Counted from the stretch's first letter, positions 44,601 through 55,115 are shown. The stretch is 64,000 bases of DNA from Brevibacillus laterosporus (GCF_030489605.1 NZ_JAUKFY010000004.1:186001-250000); one strand, 5' to 3'. The notes: generated from the sequence alone by a model not told the origin. Program-made: numbers and translations.

Positions 44601-44936
44601 TTATTCTTTTTCCTCTGGATAAATCCACTCTTCTGGTTCACGAATAATAGACAGCTCATTAAAGGCTCGATAATATGCAACATAGCTTTTATTCGCTTTT
44701 TGATATTCGACCTGATAGATTGTGTTACCCTTATTACTTTTGTCAAACGGGCTTTTTTCCAGTGGTATGACAGTGGCAGAAGTAAGCTGCCCGCCTCGCT
44801 GGGCTATCGTCTGCTTGATTGTATCTATGTTCGCGTCTTTTACTTGTCTAAATCCGAGGAATGCCGCGATAACTGCTAGTACGCTTACAACCAAAAATCC
44901 GATGATCAGCAGTTTCGATTTCTTTGTACTGTCCAT
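44601..44936 (-). CDS. Small membrane-anchored hypothetical protein, 111 residues
   Basis: One N-terminal membrane segment (about 8-27) precedes an extracytoplasmic domain of some 80 residues with the repeating pattern YQVEYQKANKSYVAYYRA. The ATG at 44936 follows AAGGAGG by 6 nt and lies 17 bp after the mnmA stop, so it is cotranscribed with mnmA. It looks like the DUF3139-type small secreted or anchored proteins of Bacillales, but I am not certain. Function unknown. Confidence 0.65.
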   Translation of the reverse strand: MDSTKKSKLLIIGFLVVSVLAVIAAFLGFRQVKDANIDTIKQTIAQRGGQLTSATVIPLEKSPFDKSNKGNTIYQVEYQKANKSYVAYYRAFNELSIIREPEEWIYPEEKE

Positions 44937-44953
44937 CCGGTTCCTCCTTGCGA

Positions 44954-46219
<1,266 letters not shown>

Positions 46220-46225
46220 CTATAT

Positions 46226-46258
46226 AAAAAGACCGCAGTACGCTTGGTACTAACGGTC
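46226..46258 (-). terminator. Terminator after tlp
   Basis: Arms around GACCG...CGGTC with an inner GTAC pair, followed by TTTTTATA on the minus strand, 30 bp after the stop. Confidence 0.75.
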
Positions 46259-46288
46259 ACTCTTATTACACAAAAGGGATATATCTTC

Positions 46289-46501
46289 TTATTGCAGCTC
46301 GTCTTCAATCTCGGAGTTGAAAGAGTCGATACTGTTTTCACGACGAGCGTTTTTATTTTGTAGATCCGAACGCTCTTTATTGGAAATTTCGTCTCCATGT
46401 GCTTGCAGGTAATCCTTTGTCTCACTAATATTTTGCTTTGTGTTTTCAATCATTTGTTTTAGCTTTGCAACATTGTCGGAACGATCGTCTGGTTTCGCCA
46501 T
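46289..46501 (-). CDS. tlp: Small acid-soluble spore protein Tlp
   Basis: 70 residues beginning MAKPDDRSDNVAKLKQMI, the hallmark start of the Tlp family (thioredoxin-like in name only). The sequence is highly charged, helical and free of cysteine. It accumulates in the forespore. The ATG at 46501 has GGAGGAG 7 nt upstream; the reading frame is open to 46714, but that extension has no conservation. Expected control is by a forespore sigma factor, though I could not mark a clear promoter. Confidence 0.92.
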   Translation of the reverse strand: MAKPDDRSDNVAKLKQMIENTKQNISETKDYLQAHGDEISNKERSDLQNKNARRENSIDSFNSEIEDELQ

Positions 46502-46769
46502 GGATTTTCTCCTCCTAAATAAATTGCTGGTATCATATATTTTTTTCCAAAAAGGAGAAATTATGCATAGCAACAGGAAAATAACATTCCACTTGCCCAT
46601 CTGTTTTTTTAGTCTTAAAGCGCCAGACATTCGAATTTCAGACGTCCTACTTTGTTCTGTAATCACTCTCATAGCCATTACTCTCATAACCGGATTGCCA
46701 TTGGTTTTCATCATAGGAGGTCTGAAACCTCTGTAATGGCATAGATCCAGCTAATCTTATCTAAGTTAA

Positions 46770-47957
46770 CTAAACAGATTCGTTGGCTGCCTGTACCCAG
46801 GACAAGCGCCTTTCATTTGCTAGACTATAGTTATAATAATATAAACAATTGGCTCCCTCTTCTGCCGCAGCTTTTACCCTCTCTATCAAAGCTCCCTTTG
46901 TTTTCGTTCGTTGATGATGCAAAGAAAGCGCAACACCAATCTCCTGTTTGGGATCATGTAGTTGTAGATTTTGAACTCCGTATCGAAGGGAGTCAGTCTG
47001 GTCACCATACATTAAAGGAACAAATCGATCGACATAGGACCCAAAATTACGTAACGACACTCCCTCTAAAAATGACTGGTTTACAGAGAACGGTGTCGAG
47101 GATGGAATGTAATCTATTTTTACCTGATAACGTCCTGCGATTTCATGCAAGCTAGCAATCAGGTCCGTAGTGATTTGTTCCCGAGATTGTTGATAGGCGT
47201 ACAATTCAGGATAAGAGAGCATCAGATAAGCAATTTGGCTACCTTCTTCTGGGAGCGGTCCGTAATCTTTGGATAGCATCGGTTGTAGCAAGCGTTTGGA
47301 CAATTCTTGTACAGCATCTCCATCAATGCCTCTTTCCCTCGCAATTCGTTTACATGCTGGACAGAAGCAAAGCGAAAGTAACCATTGAGCCGCTTCACCT
47401 ACGTGCAACAAATTTATCTCATGATGGCCGCCATGCTTCATCATCATAAAAGAAGCTGCTTCTACCGTAATCCGTTCTGGTTGAACCTGAATTAACGTAT
47501 CCTCAAATAAAGCCTCGATATATTCCTTTACGTCTGGCTGAGCTGGACATAAGCTGTATGTAAATCGATCCTTCCATACATTTTGAACACATAATTCAGG
47601 AAATTGGGTACCTATTGCAGAATTATGCACCCCTACCCACCAGGTATGAAAGTGCATATTTTGCTTCTGACAGGCTTCCCTCATCCGTGAAAACAACTCC
47701 TCCTTCGCTAACGAGCGATGTACGACTGGCTGAATTCGACCATAGCGTGTCGGGTCGGGCCTAAAAAATACCCCTCCGTGTGGCACTTGTAGAAACTGCT
47801 CTGTTTGGGATTGAAAAAACCGTCCCTGATGGTAGCTGCTATTTAGTACCACCGTATCGCATCCGATTCTTTGCATATCAGATAAGATACGCTCTGTTCC
47901 GATTTCATAAACCGTCCATGCATACATAAACATCCCTTTTTGGATTGAAGCAGCCAT
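46770..47957 (-). CDS. Hypothetical TIM-barrel-like protein, 395 residues
   Basis: Soluble, without a signal peptide. The order of beta-type segments (DTVVLNSSYH, FHTWWVGVH, ERITVEAASF, DRFVPLMYGD, EIGVALSLHH, NCLYYYNYS) suggests an (alpha/beta)8 barrel like those of putative glycoside hydrolases. A conserved-looking CFCPACKR motif in the middle could bind metal. The family is not securely recognised. The ATG at 47957 follows GGGGG with a 6-nt spacer. No neighbouring gene helps to define its job. Confidence 0.6.
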   Translation of the reverse strand: MAASIQKGMFMYAWTVYEIGTERILSDMQRIGCDTVVLNSSYHQGRFFQSQTEQFLQVPHGGVFFRPDPTRYGRIQPVVHRSLAKEELFSRMREACQKQNMHFHTWWVGVHNSAIGTQFPELCVQNVWKDRFTYSLCPAQPDVKEYIEALFEDTLIQVQPERITVEAASFMMMKHGGHHEINLLHVGEAAQWLLSLCFCPACKRIARERGIDGDAVQELSKRLLQPMLSKDYGPLPEEGSQIAYLMLSYPELYAYQQSREQITTDLIASLHEIAGRYQVKIDYIPSSTPFSVNQSFLEGVSLRNFGSYVDRFVPLMYGDQTDSLRYGVQNLQLHDPKQEIGVALSLHHQRTKTKGALIERVKAAAEEGANCLYYYNYSLANERRLSWVQAANESV

Positions 47958-48281
47958 CCTGCACCCCCCATTTCGCCGGTGTTCTTCCTCTTGATCTTGA
48001 AAAAGTATTTATACAGATTCATGTTGTCTCTAGTAGATTAACTGCCTTTTGAAGATATTTTCATCAGGATCAAATATGTTGGTTGTTTTTCCGCACTGTC
48101 ATTCAGCAGAGCAATGCCGTACCCCATTACACCCTGCTCCCATGACCGCTTCTCTATTTACCATATGCAAGTCCCCCTCTCTTCTTTCATTGTAAAAGAG
48201 AATCTCTTATCAGAAAACGATTTAATCGAATTTTCACAAAACATTTGCATCTGTTACTAGATGGATATATGATTATCCATC
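47958..48281. other. Intergenic region with a possible frameshifted small ORF
   Basis: Between the glycosylase and the TIM-barrel gene. It holds the candidate remnant at 48038-48164 and a hairpin near 48252-48274 just after the glycosylase stop, but nothing else recognisable. Confidence 0.45.
48038..48164 (-). pseudogene. Possible frameshifted 41-residue ORF
   Basis: An ATG at 48164 with GAGGGGG 8 nt upstream opens MVNREAV. One surplus base near 48144 shifts it; in the corrected frame it continues WEQGVMGYGIALLNDSAEK and ends at TAA 48038-48040. The 127-nt length is exactly one base more than a whole number of codons. It could be a decayed or mis-sequenced peptide gene. Confidence 0.3.
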
Positions 48282-48872
48282 CTAACAGGAATCACCGCTT
48301 TCATTTTTCTCCGCCGCTTGCTTACGATAGCAATGACAGTCTACAACGTGATCATTTACCATTCCAACAGCCTGCATAAAGGCATAACAGATTGTAGAAC
48401 CTACAAACTTAAACCCACGCTTCTTCAGATCCTTACTTAGCCTGTCACTAATTTCTGTGGTTACCGGAACGTCTTGTAGACTAGAAGGATGATTTTGGAT
48501 AGGATTTCCGCCTACAAATGACCATATGTATGTGCTAAACGATCCAAAATCATTTACAACATCAAAATAAGCCTTGGCATTGGTAATAACAGCTTGTATT
48601 TTAAGCTTATTTCTTACAATCCCTTCATTATTCATTAGCTCTGCTGTTTTCTTGTCATCGTAGGCAATAATTTTAGACGGCTCGAATTGATCAAAGGCTA
48701 GACGATAATTCTCTCTCTTTTTTAAAATGGTGTACCAGCTAAGTCCTGCCTGAGCCCCTTCCAAATTTAAATATTCAAAGAGTAACCGATCATCATAGAC
48801 TGGGACGCCCCATTCTTTGTCATGATAATCAATATACAAAGGGTCTTGATTTACCCAACCGCATCTATTCAT
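48282..48872 (-). CDS. tag: DNA-3-methyladenine glycosylase I
   Basis: 196 residues. Removes 3-methyladenine from alkylated DNA, the first step of base-excision repair. The N-terminal MNRCGWVNQDPLYIDYHDKE, the LNLEGAQAGLSW block and the C-terminal cysteine and histidine zinc-site residues near HVVDCHCY match Tag. The ATG at 48872 follows AAGGAGG with an 8-nt spacer. It is monocistronic. The catalytic glutamate lies in the LEGAQ segment. Confidence 0.93.
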   Translation of the reverse strand: MNRCGWVNQDPLYIDYHDKEWGVPVYDDRLLFEYLNLEGAQAGLSWYTILKKRENYRLAFDQFEPSKIIAYDDKKTAELMNNEGIVRNKLKIQAVITNAKAYFDVVNDFGSFSTYIWSFVGGNPIQNHPSSLQDVPVTTEISDRLSKDLKKRGFKFVGSTICYAFMQAVGMVNDHVVDCHCYRKQAAEKNESGDSC

Positions 48873-48967
48873 CTGCTTTACCTCCTTATTATAAAATAAC
48901 GAACAAACGTTCCTTTTGTGTAAACCTATCATATCGAAAGTTAAATCTGTAAGCAAGATTTAATGTT

Positions 48968-49005
48968 AAAAAGCACCCTTGCTCAAGATTTGCAAAGGTG
49001 CTTTT
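48968..49005 (-). terminator. Terminator of the CoA-disulfide reductase-ridA operon
   Basis: Arms 48968-48977 and 48997-49005 pair perfectly over 9 bp, with a T run on the minus strand, about 30 bp after the ridA stop. Confidence 0.8.
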
Positions 49006-49033
49006 CCTAATAAATGAATCTACCACATTGTTC

Positions 49034-49414
49034 CTACTCAACGACTGCAATCGCTTCAATCTCAACTAATGCACCTTTAGGCAAGGCAGCAACTTGTACG
49101 CAGCTGCGTGCAGGAGCTTCTTGTTGGAAATATGTATGATAAGCCTCATTCACTTTAGCAAAGTCGTTCAAATCCTGAACGAATACAGTTGTTTTTACCA
49201 CCTTCGCTAAGCTTGTCCCCGCTTCTTCTAAGATAGCCTGCAAATTTTTCATCGCTTGATGGGTCTGCTCTTCCACTGTTTCAAACAGGTCTGCCGTACC
49301 TGGCTTAAACCCTAATTGACCCGAAGTATACACCATGCCATTTACTTTAATCGCTTGTGAGTATGGTCCGATAGCTTGAGGTGCTTTTTCGGTGTGAATA
49401 ACTTGTCTGTTCAT
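49034..49414 (-). CDS. ridA: RidA family enamine/imine deaminase
   Basis: 126 residues. Start PQAIGPYSQAIKVNGMVYTSGQ and the SCVQVAALPKGALVEIEAIAV signature match RidA/YabJ (the conserved Arg is in PARSCVQVAALP). It hydrolyses 2-aminoacrylate and related enamines released by PLP enzymes or by cysteine breakdown. It lies 33 bp downstream of the CoA-disulfide reductase gene, probably in one operon, and about 2.4 kb from a cysteine desulfidase-like gene that would produce such an enamine. Confidence 0.93.
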   Translation of the reverse strand: MNRQVIHTEKAPQAIGPYSQAIKVNGMVYTSGQLGFKPGTADLFETVEEQTHQAMKNLQAILEEAGTSLAKVVKTTVFVQDLNDFAKVNEAYHTYFQQEAPARSCVQVAALPKGALVEIEAIAVVE

Positions 49415-49447
49415 AATTGATCCTCCCCTAGATTTTCTTCTCTTTGC

Positions 49448-50782
49448 TTATTCTGCTACGTTCCCCGCTATATTAAGTACATCCCATGTTCGTGAAAACG
49501 GTGGAGAGTAGCATAGATCAAGCATTCCTAACTCTTGGGTTGTCATCTTGTTGTAAATAGCCGCTGCAAGCACATCAACTCGCAGGACAGCTCCTTGTTT
49601 CCCAATGATTTGTCCACCAAGAATGACCTTTGTCTCTGCATCATAAATCAGTTTAACATGAATGTCTACCTGACCAGGATAATAATTGGACTGATTTTTG
49701 TCTCGAATCAGGATGGTGTTATAGGAGAGCCCTAGCTCCTTTGCCTCCTTTTCTGAGAGTCCTGTACGCCCCGCTTCCAAATCTAGTACCTTTATGCAGG
49801 CAGAACCTAATGTTCCTGAAAAATGACTGGTAAGACCCACTAGATTCTCTCCTACAATCCGCCCTAGCTTATTAGCTGTGGTAGCTAACGGAATGTAGAC
49901 TTCTTGTTTTTTGACCAAATGATAGACCGTTGCACAATCCCCAGCGGCATAAACATCCGGAAGAGAGATCTCTCCATGCCCATTAATGACAAGCGCGCCA
50001 TTTTCCAGCATACTAATCCCTGTATCTGTAAGAAACTCCGTGTTCGGACGCACACCAGTAGCTATCACTACAAGATCAGCCGGATATTGACCTTGATCCG
50101 TTATAACACCCTCTACCTCTACTTCTCCGGCAAAACCCTGCACACGCTCCTTTGTATGTAAAAGTACACCTTTCCGTAGAATTTCATCAGTCATGATATC
50201 GGTGATTTCTTCATCAAATGTTTCAGGAAGAACTCGGCTATCTGCTTGAAACAATCTCACCTCTTTCCCTACATGCAGCATAGCTTCCACGACCTCCATT
50301 CCAATATAGCCCCCGCCGATAACCACTACTTGCTTGTATTCGGGCCTCACGACTTTTTCTTTTAGCGCTACACCGTCCTGCATACTTTTCAGCGTGAAAA
50401 TGTTCACAAGATCTTTGTTATCAAACGGTGGCATAACCGCAGACGCTCCTGTAGCAATCATAATCTTGTCATATTGATCATCAAACTCCTGACCCGTTAT
50501 GAAAGACTTTACTCGGATGGTTTTTGACTGTGGATCTAATTCCGTCACCTGATGCTTCGTGTGTACTATAATTCCCGATTCGGCAAATTTCTCCTTCGTA
50601 CGGGCAATCATTTGATTAGGGTTCTCAAAAAAATCTCCTACATAATAGGGTAGACCACATGCGCCAAATGATACCTCCTCGGTCATTTCATAGACGACAA
50701 TCTCTGCATCTGCATCGATTCGTTTTGCTTTCGCTGCTGCACTCATACCGGCTGCAACTCCACCAATAATGATAATTTTCAT
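49448..50782 (-). CDS. CoA-disulfide reductase / FAD-dependent NADH oxidase
   Basis: 444 residues of the pyridine nucleotide-disulfide oxidoreductase family with a single active-site cysteine: SFGACGLPYYVGD puts Cys42 where CoADR and Nox carry it. FAD motif GGVAAGMSAAAKA and NADH motif VVIGGGYIGMEVVE are intact; there is a C-terminal dimerisation domain. It may reduce CoA disulfide (bacillithiol-era thiol homeostasis) or reduce oxygen. The sequence does not decide which; no rhodanese domain is fused. Confidence 0.85.
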   Translation of the reverse strand: MKIIIIGGVAAGMSAAAKAKRIDADAEIVVYEMTEEVSFGACGLPYYVGDFFENPNQMIARTKEKFAESGIIVHTKHQVTELDPQSKTIRVKSFITGQEFDDQYDKIMIATGASAVMPPFDNKDLVNIFTLKSMQDGVALKEKVVRPEYKQVVVIGGGYIGMEVVEAMLHVGKEVRLFQADSRVLPETFDEEITDIMTDEILRKGVLLHTKERVQGFAGEVEVEGVITDQGQYPADLVVIATGVRPNTEFLTDTGISMLENGALVINGHGEISLPDVYAAGDCATVYHLVKKQEVYIPLATTANKLGRIVGENLVGLTSHFSGTLGSACIKVLDLEAGRTGLSEKEAKELGLSYNTILIRDKNQSNYYPGQVDIHVKLIYDAETKVILGGQIIGKQGAVLRVDVLAAAIYNKMTTQELGMLDLCYSPPFSRTWDVLNIAGNVAE

Positions 50783-50977
50783 CCACAGCTCTCCTTTTGT
50801 GTGTTATAGATTCTTTATCCAGGCTCAGAGGGATTCTATCAGCTAGCATTGCCACCTAAGGCTGAGTGCATCCATGTATTTCTTTGTTCATCTCTCTGGT
50901 AAGATGAATTTTTTAAAATACTGAAATAAAAAGTGCTATACTAAAAAATAATAAATAAGAAAACGAGGGGAATTTTT

Positions 50978-51682
50978 TTGAAAAATTATCAAACCTTGTT
51001 ATTTGATGTAGATGATACACTCTTAGACTTTGGTGCAGCAGAACGCTCAGCCCTACAATTACTTTTTAAGGATCAAAACCTTCTTTTAACGCCTGAGATG
51101 GAAGCACATTATCAGCACATAAATCAGGGTCTATGGAGAGCCTTTGAGGAGGGGAAACTAGATCGAGATGGGGTCATAAACACACGTTTTTCCATTCTAT
51201 TCAAGGAATATGATCAAGAGGTGGATGGAGTCTTATTGGAGAAGAACTATCGCAGCTACTTAGAAGAGGGGCACCAGCTTATTAATGGAGCCTTGGAATT
51301 GATCACAAAGCTTCACAAGCATTACGACTTGTATATTGTTACAAATGGTGTTTCCAAGACTCAATATAGACGCTTACGTGATAGCGGATTATATCCACTC
51401 TTTAAGGGTATTTATGTTTCGGAGGACACTGGATTTCAGAAGCCCATGAAAGAATATTTTGATTATGTCTTTGCCAAAATTCCTAATTTTTCTGCAGAAA
51501 AAAGCTTACTTATCGGGGATTCTTTACACGCAGATATTAAAGGCGGACAGCTAGCCGGCCTGGACACATGCTGGTTCAATCCCGACATGAAGCCAAATCA
51601 AACTGAATTTGTGCCAACCTATCAAATCCAGAGGCTTGAAGAACTATGTCACATCGTAAAAATCGACTCGGTCATTCTCTAA
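50978..51682 (+). CDS. HAD-superfamily hydrolase (YjjG/YfnB-like nucleotidase)
   Basis: 234 residues, HAD subfamily IA. Motif I LFDVDDTLLDFG (nucleophile Asp10), motif II TNGVSKTQ, motif III Lys and motif IV LIGDSLHADIKG are all present. The TNG motif and the length match YjjG/YfnB pyrimidine 5'-nucleotidases that clear modified nucleotides. The start codon is TTG at 50978 with GAGGGG 7 nt upstream; there is no nearer ATG. It ends convergently with the cysteine desulfidase-like gene. Confidence 0.88.
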   Translation: MKNYQTLLFDVDDTLLDFGAAERSALQLLFKDQNLLLTPEMEAHYQHINQGLWRAFEEGKLDRDGVINTRFSILFKEYDQEVDGVLLEKNYRSYLEEGHQLINGALELITKLHKHYDLYIVTNGVSKTQYRRLRDSGLYPLFKGIYVSEDTGFQKPMKEYFDYVFAKIPNFSAEKSLLIGDSLHADIKGGQLAGLDTCWFNPDMKPNQTEFVPTYQIQRLEELCHIVKIDSVIL

Positions 51683-51718
51683 CTTTCATTTGAAACGAAA
51701 TCTCTATACAATAAAAAA

Positions 51719-51775
51719 CCTATCATGCAATCTATATCTTGTCACATTGACCATCTTAATAGATTACATGATAGG
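51719..51775. terminator. Bidirectional terminator between the HAD and cysteine desulfidase genes
   Basis: Arms beginning at 51719 and ending at 51775 pair over the first 9 bp and again over TCTA-type segments. T runs occur on both sides. Confidence 0.8.
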
Positions 51776-51780
51776 ACCTA

Positions 51781-53076
51781 TTATTTCTTTTGCTTCTTAA
51801 CCATCATCTCCAGCATCAGCTCATCCATTTTGCCTGAACCTTCATTGCCTAGTCGGCAGAAGTTGTCGATTGTTTTTTCTAAGCCATCATCAATAATTCC
51901 ATTTGTTCCAGGTACTCCGATTCCCTGTGACGCTAACAAGGCAGATTGTACGGCTGCACCAGTACAAGTAGACACTTTCATTGCACAGCCTGCTTTTGCC
52001 CCATCACAAAGCATGCCTGTTACATTCCCAATCGTATTTTGAATGGCAAAAGAAATTTGATTTAGATTACCACCAAGTAGATACGTAATCGCCGCAGCCG
52101 CGCTAGCTCCCGCAACCGTTACTCCGCATAATGCAGATAATCTGCCAAATTTTGATTTAATCCAAATAGCTAATAAATGGCTAAAGGTAACGGCTCGAAT
52201 CATCTGTTCATCGGATGATCCCAATTTATCTGCAACCGCAACCACTGGCATCGTTACGGAAATTCCCTGATTCCCACTGCCTGAATTGGACATAACAGGC
52301 AGCATAATCCCGGCCATCCTTGCATCTGAACCTGCGGCTGTTACTGACATGGCATGAGTAATTAAGTCATCGGACAATAATCCCTTGGCAACATTATCCT
52401 TGAGGATTTTCCCGACCTGCAAGCCGTAGTTGTTTTTTAATCCCTCAGTGCAGATTGCTCGGTTTAGCTCAATGCTTTGCTTAACGAGAGTCAGCTCATC
52501 AAGAGGCACTTCCATAACAAATTGATGGATACTATCCAGCGTCAGGGTTTCACATATGTCTTTTTCTTGCCTGCCCAGCTCATGATAGTAGTCGCATTCC
52601 TTTTCAAATAAAGTAGCCCCATTTACTTCAATCCGTCTGATTTCTGTATGCATATCTTCTATGATTACTTTGGCATAATCATAGGACGAGTGGACAGTTA
52701 CTTCAATATATAGCTTTTTGGGCGTGTCGGCTAACTGAATCGTGACATTGCCAGCTTCAACGAATTCAAGTGCCTGTTGTTCAGATTCGGGCCCTACATT
52801 CTTCAACACTTCTAGCTTTCGTTCAGGATCGCCTGCCAGAGCACCCAATGCAGACACAAAATCGATCCCGGTTTGCTGCATGCCAGGTATTCCAACTGCC
52901 ATAGCATTTTTCATCACATTAGCACTAATTGTTACATCAATAGAGGTAATGGCGGCTTCCAGATAACTTTTGGCGACAGAGGCTGCCCAAGCAATAGCTA
53001 CAGGCTCCGTACACCCAAGAGCAACAACCAATTCTTTTTCTAACAGCTGTACAATCTTTTTGCTCATATCTTTCAT
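51781..53076 (-). CDS. UPF0597 / L-cysteine desulfidase-like protein (CyuA/YhaM type)
   Basis: 431 residues, serine dehydratase-alpha-like fold. The cysteines in ALGCTEP, LCDGAKAGCAMK and STCTGAA and the GSGNQG motif fit iron-sulfur L-cysteine desulfidases (CdsB/CyuA), which cleave cysteine to sulfide, ammonia and pyruvate by way of 2-aminoacrylate. The upstream gene, 17 bp away, encodes a YheO-type regulator, so cysteine or a related amino acid may induce it (inference). Some family members act on other amino acids. Confidence 0.82.
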   Translation of the reverse strand: MKDMSKKIVQLLEKELVVALGCTEPVAIAWAASVAKSYLEAAITSIDVTISANVMKNAMAVGIPGMQQTGIDFVSALGALAGDPERKLEVLKNVGPESEQQALEFVEAGNVTIQLADTPKKLYIEVTVHSSYDYAKVIIEDMHTEIRRIEVNGATLFEKECDYYHELGRQEKDICETLTLDSIHQFVMEVPLDELTLVKQSIELNRAICTEGLKNNYGLQVGKILKDNVAKGLLSDDLITHAMSVTAAGSDARMAGIMLPVMSNSGSGNQGISVTMPVVAVADKLGSSDEQMIRAVTFSHLLAIWIKSKFGRLSALCGVTVAGASAAAAITYLLGGNLNQISFAIQNTIGNVTGMLCDGAKAGCAMKVSTCTGAAVQSALLASQGIGVPGTNGIIDDGLEKTIDNFCRLGNEGSGKMDELMLEMMVKKQKK

Positions 53077-53093
53077 AGCCGTCTTCCTTTTCG

Positions 53094-53783
53094 TTAAAAT
53101 AAGTCCTTATCTTCTTCCTTGATTTTTTGCAAGTACCGGTAAATAGTCGGTTCTGAGGATTTTAATTGTTTGGAAATCGCATGTACCCCGCCTTTTAATT
53201 GAAAAGCACCTTGATGGAATAATTTTTTCACAATCTCCATTTTCTCCTGCACCGTCATCCGCTCCGGTGGTGTTGGTATATCCATCATCGTATGGTGGAT
53301 CATGCTAGCAAGTACATCCTCAGCCTGACCATGCAGGTGCTCCGGCAGGTGTTCTACGTCTCTGCGTTCTGTATGCCCTGCCTCTTGCGGCGGTTCCCCG
53401 ATGTGTAAAAAGCTGTCAATCCACTCTTTTGCTTTTTCAAAATGTTCTACGTCTGAATTGACACACAGCACACCGATCAGCTCATTTGCTTGATTCTTAA
53501 TAAAGTAACTCCATGAGCGAAAAACCTTCCCATTTTTACCGTATGCCTTATAGTTTGCAATAAATTCCTTTTTTAAATAGGTCTTATCCTGCAGTACCTG
53601 TAGCACCAGATTCGTCGGTGCGTCTCCTACTTTTCTTCCACTAATATGCCCATTCTCAATCGCGATAATAGAGGTTTCCTGCTGTGACAAGTCGTGCAAA
53701 ACCACCTCTGAATGCTTGCCAAGAATGGAGGCGATAAAGGAGACAAGTGGAACATACATCTGTAGAACTGCTGTATTCTGCAT
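53094..53783 (-). CDS. YheO-type transcriptional regulator (PAS-like and HTH)
   Basis: 229 residues. The N-terminal YheO/PAS_6 domain (about 1-125, with GKHSEVVLHDLSQ and IIAIENGHISGR) is followed by a linker and a C-terminal helix-turn-helix of the HTH_22 type (VHAISKQLKSSEPTIYRYL). The related DauR represses D-arginine catabolism. Encoded just upstream of, and probably cotranscribed with, the cysteine desulfidase-like gene, which it likely controls. Ligand unknown. Confidence 0.85.
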   Translation of the reverse strand: MQNTAVLQMYVPLVSFIASILGKHSEVVLHDLSQQETSIIAIENGHISGRKVGDAPTNLVLQVLQDKTYLKKEFIANYKAYGKNGKVFRSWSYFIKNQANELIGVLCVNSDVEHFEKAKEWIDSFLHIGEPPQEAGHTERRDVEHLPEHLHGQAEDVLASMIHHTMMDIPTPPERMTVQEKMEIVKKLFHQGAFQLKGGVHAISKQLKSSEPTIYRYLQKIKEEDKDLF

Positions 53784-53998
53784 GCTGTATTTCTCCGTTT
53801 TCCATCATTGTTAGCGTTAAAAAAGATAATAAGATTTTATCATCACAATAATATTTTTTCTACATATTTTGATCCTCGAAACTGCTTGAAGATGCTGTAA
53901 ATACACTCCTCCCTTCTTACTTTTGCACAAAATAAAATAGGCATCTTAAGTTTGTCCATTGAATTACTATTCATCATCCTTTATTATCTTTTGGTAAA

Positions 53999-54016
53999 TG
54001 ATAATGATAATCATTA
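53999..54016. promoter_or_regulatory. Fur box upstream of the siderophore-binding gene
   Basis: TGATAATGATAATCATTA closely matches the Fur consensus GATAATGATAATCATTATC. It lies 42 bp before the start of the frameshifted lipoprotein gene, indicating iron repression. Confidence 0.9.
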
Positions 54017-54057
54017 CTTTCGAAATAACATGTAAGCATGCTGGAGGAACGTATATC

Positions 54058-55073
54058 ATGATCAAAGCCCGAAAAAATATCATAAATTTTTGTATGATTG
54101 CAATGATTGGAGCTGTTACAGCGGGGTGTGGCGTCCCTTCGGAAGTGCAAAAAAGCAGTCCAGAGCTTCATTCGAAGCAAACAAATCAAACAAATACACC
54201 GCCCTCTTCTGATATTACGAAGCAGGATACGAAAGACACAACTCTCTCTACTCGAAAATATACAGACTATAAAGGGCATTCTGTGATTATTCCTGTTGTA
54301 CCACAACGCATCATTTATCATGGCGAAACATATGGGGATTTGCTAGCTTTAGGCGTGAAGGCTGTCGGTGGAGGCAATGTTTTCGTGACTCACCCCATTT
54401 ATAAAGAGCGGGGGATTGAAATACAGGATATCGGCTTGCCTATTAATCCTGAAAAAACGATGGCTCTCAAGCCAGATTTGATTATTTTCGCTAATGCTGA
54501 CGAAAATGAATATAAAAAAATCTCGCAGATAGCCCCTACGGTTACCTTTAATTCATTTGCACCACTTGCTGAACGTATTCAAACCCTCGGCAAAATACTA
54601 GATAAGAAAAAAGAGGCAAAAAAATGGTTAGACTCGTATGATACTAAAGCTACCAGCATGTGGCAGCACCTACGTTCAAAAATAACCCCCGGAGAAACCG
54701 CATCCGTCTTTCTCTATGAACATGGCAAACATTTGTATGTCATGGGGACTGCGGGTCTTTCATCAGCACTTTATCATCCGCTAGGCTTTCAACCAGTACC
54801 CAATTACAAGAAATCCTATATTCAGATTCAGGTTTTATTGAAATCTCGGAGAAAGACTTGCCACAATATGCTGGTGATCGGATTTTCATGCTTTTATCCA
54901 CTAATTTGGAGTCTAAGCAAGCAACCGATACATTAATGGAGACCTCATTATGGAAAATCCTCCCATCAGCTCGCAATGGATATGTGTATCTGGCAGAAGC
55001 AGAGAAATGGAATTATGCAGATGCCATGACAAGAGAGTGGTTGCTTGAATCTCTCCCCCAGCTCATAGTCTAG
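54058..55073 (+). pseudogene. Frameshifted iron-siderophore ABC binding lipoprotein
   Basis: FeuA/YfiY-like binding protein split by a one-base deletion. Frame 1 runs from the ATG at 54058 (GGAGG 10 nt upstream) with lipobox VTAGC, then YTDYKGHSVIIPVVPQRI, and is normal to GFQPVPN. Near 54802-54803 one base is missing; the next frame then reads LQEILYSDSGFIEISEKDLP and continues to the TAG at 55073. A repaired gene would give about 338 residues, the normal size. The Fur box shows it is or was iron-repressed. Either a recent pseudogene or a sequencing error. Confidence 0.85.
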
Positions 55074-55115
55074 TTAGCTCCAGCTTTTTTAGTCATTAAA
55101 AATACGAAAAGACCT

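Noticed and set aside
46502-46714. N-terminal extension of the tlp frame
   Set aside because: The Tlp family starts at MAKPDDRSDN, and the ribosome site sits just before that ATG.
46440-46736. A plus-strand frame of 98 residues over tlp
   Set aside because: It is antisense to tlp, lacks a ribosome site and has no family resemblance.
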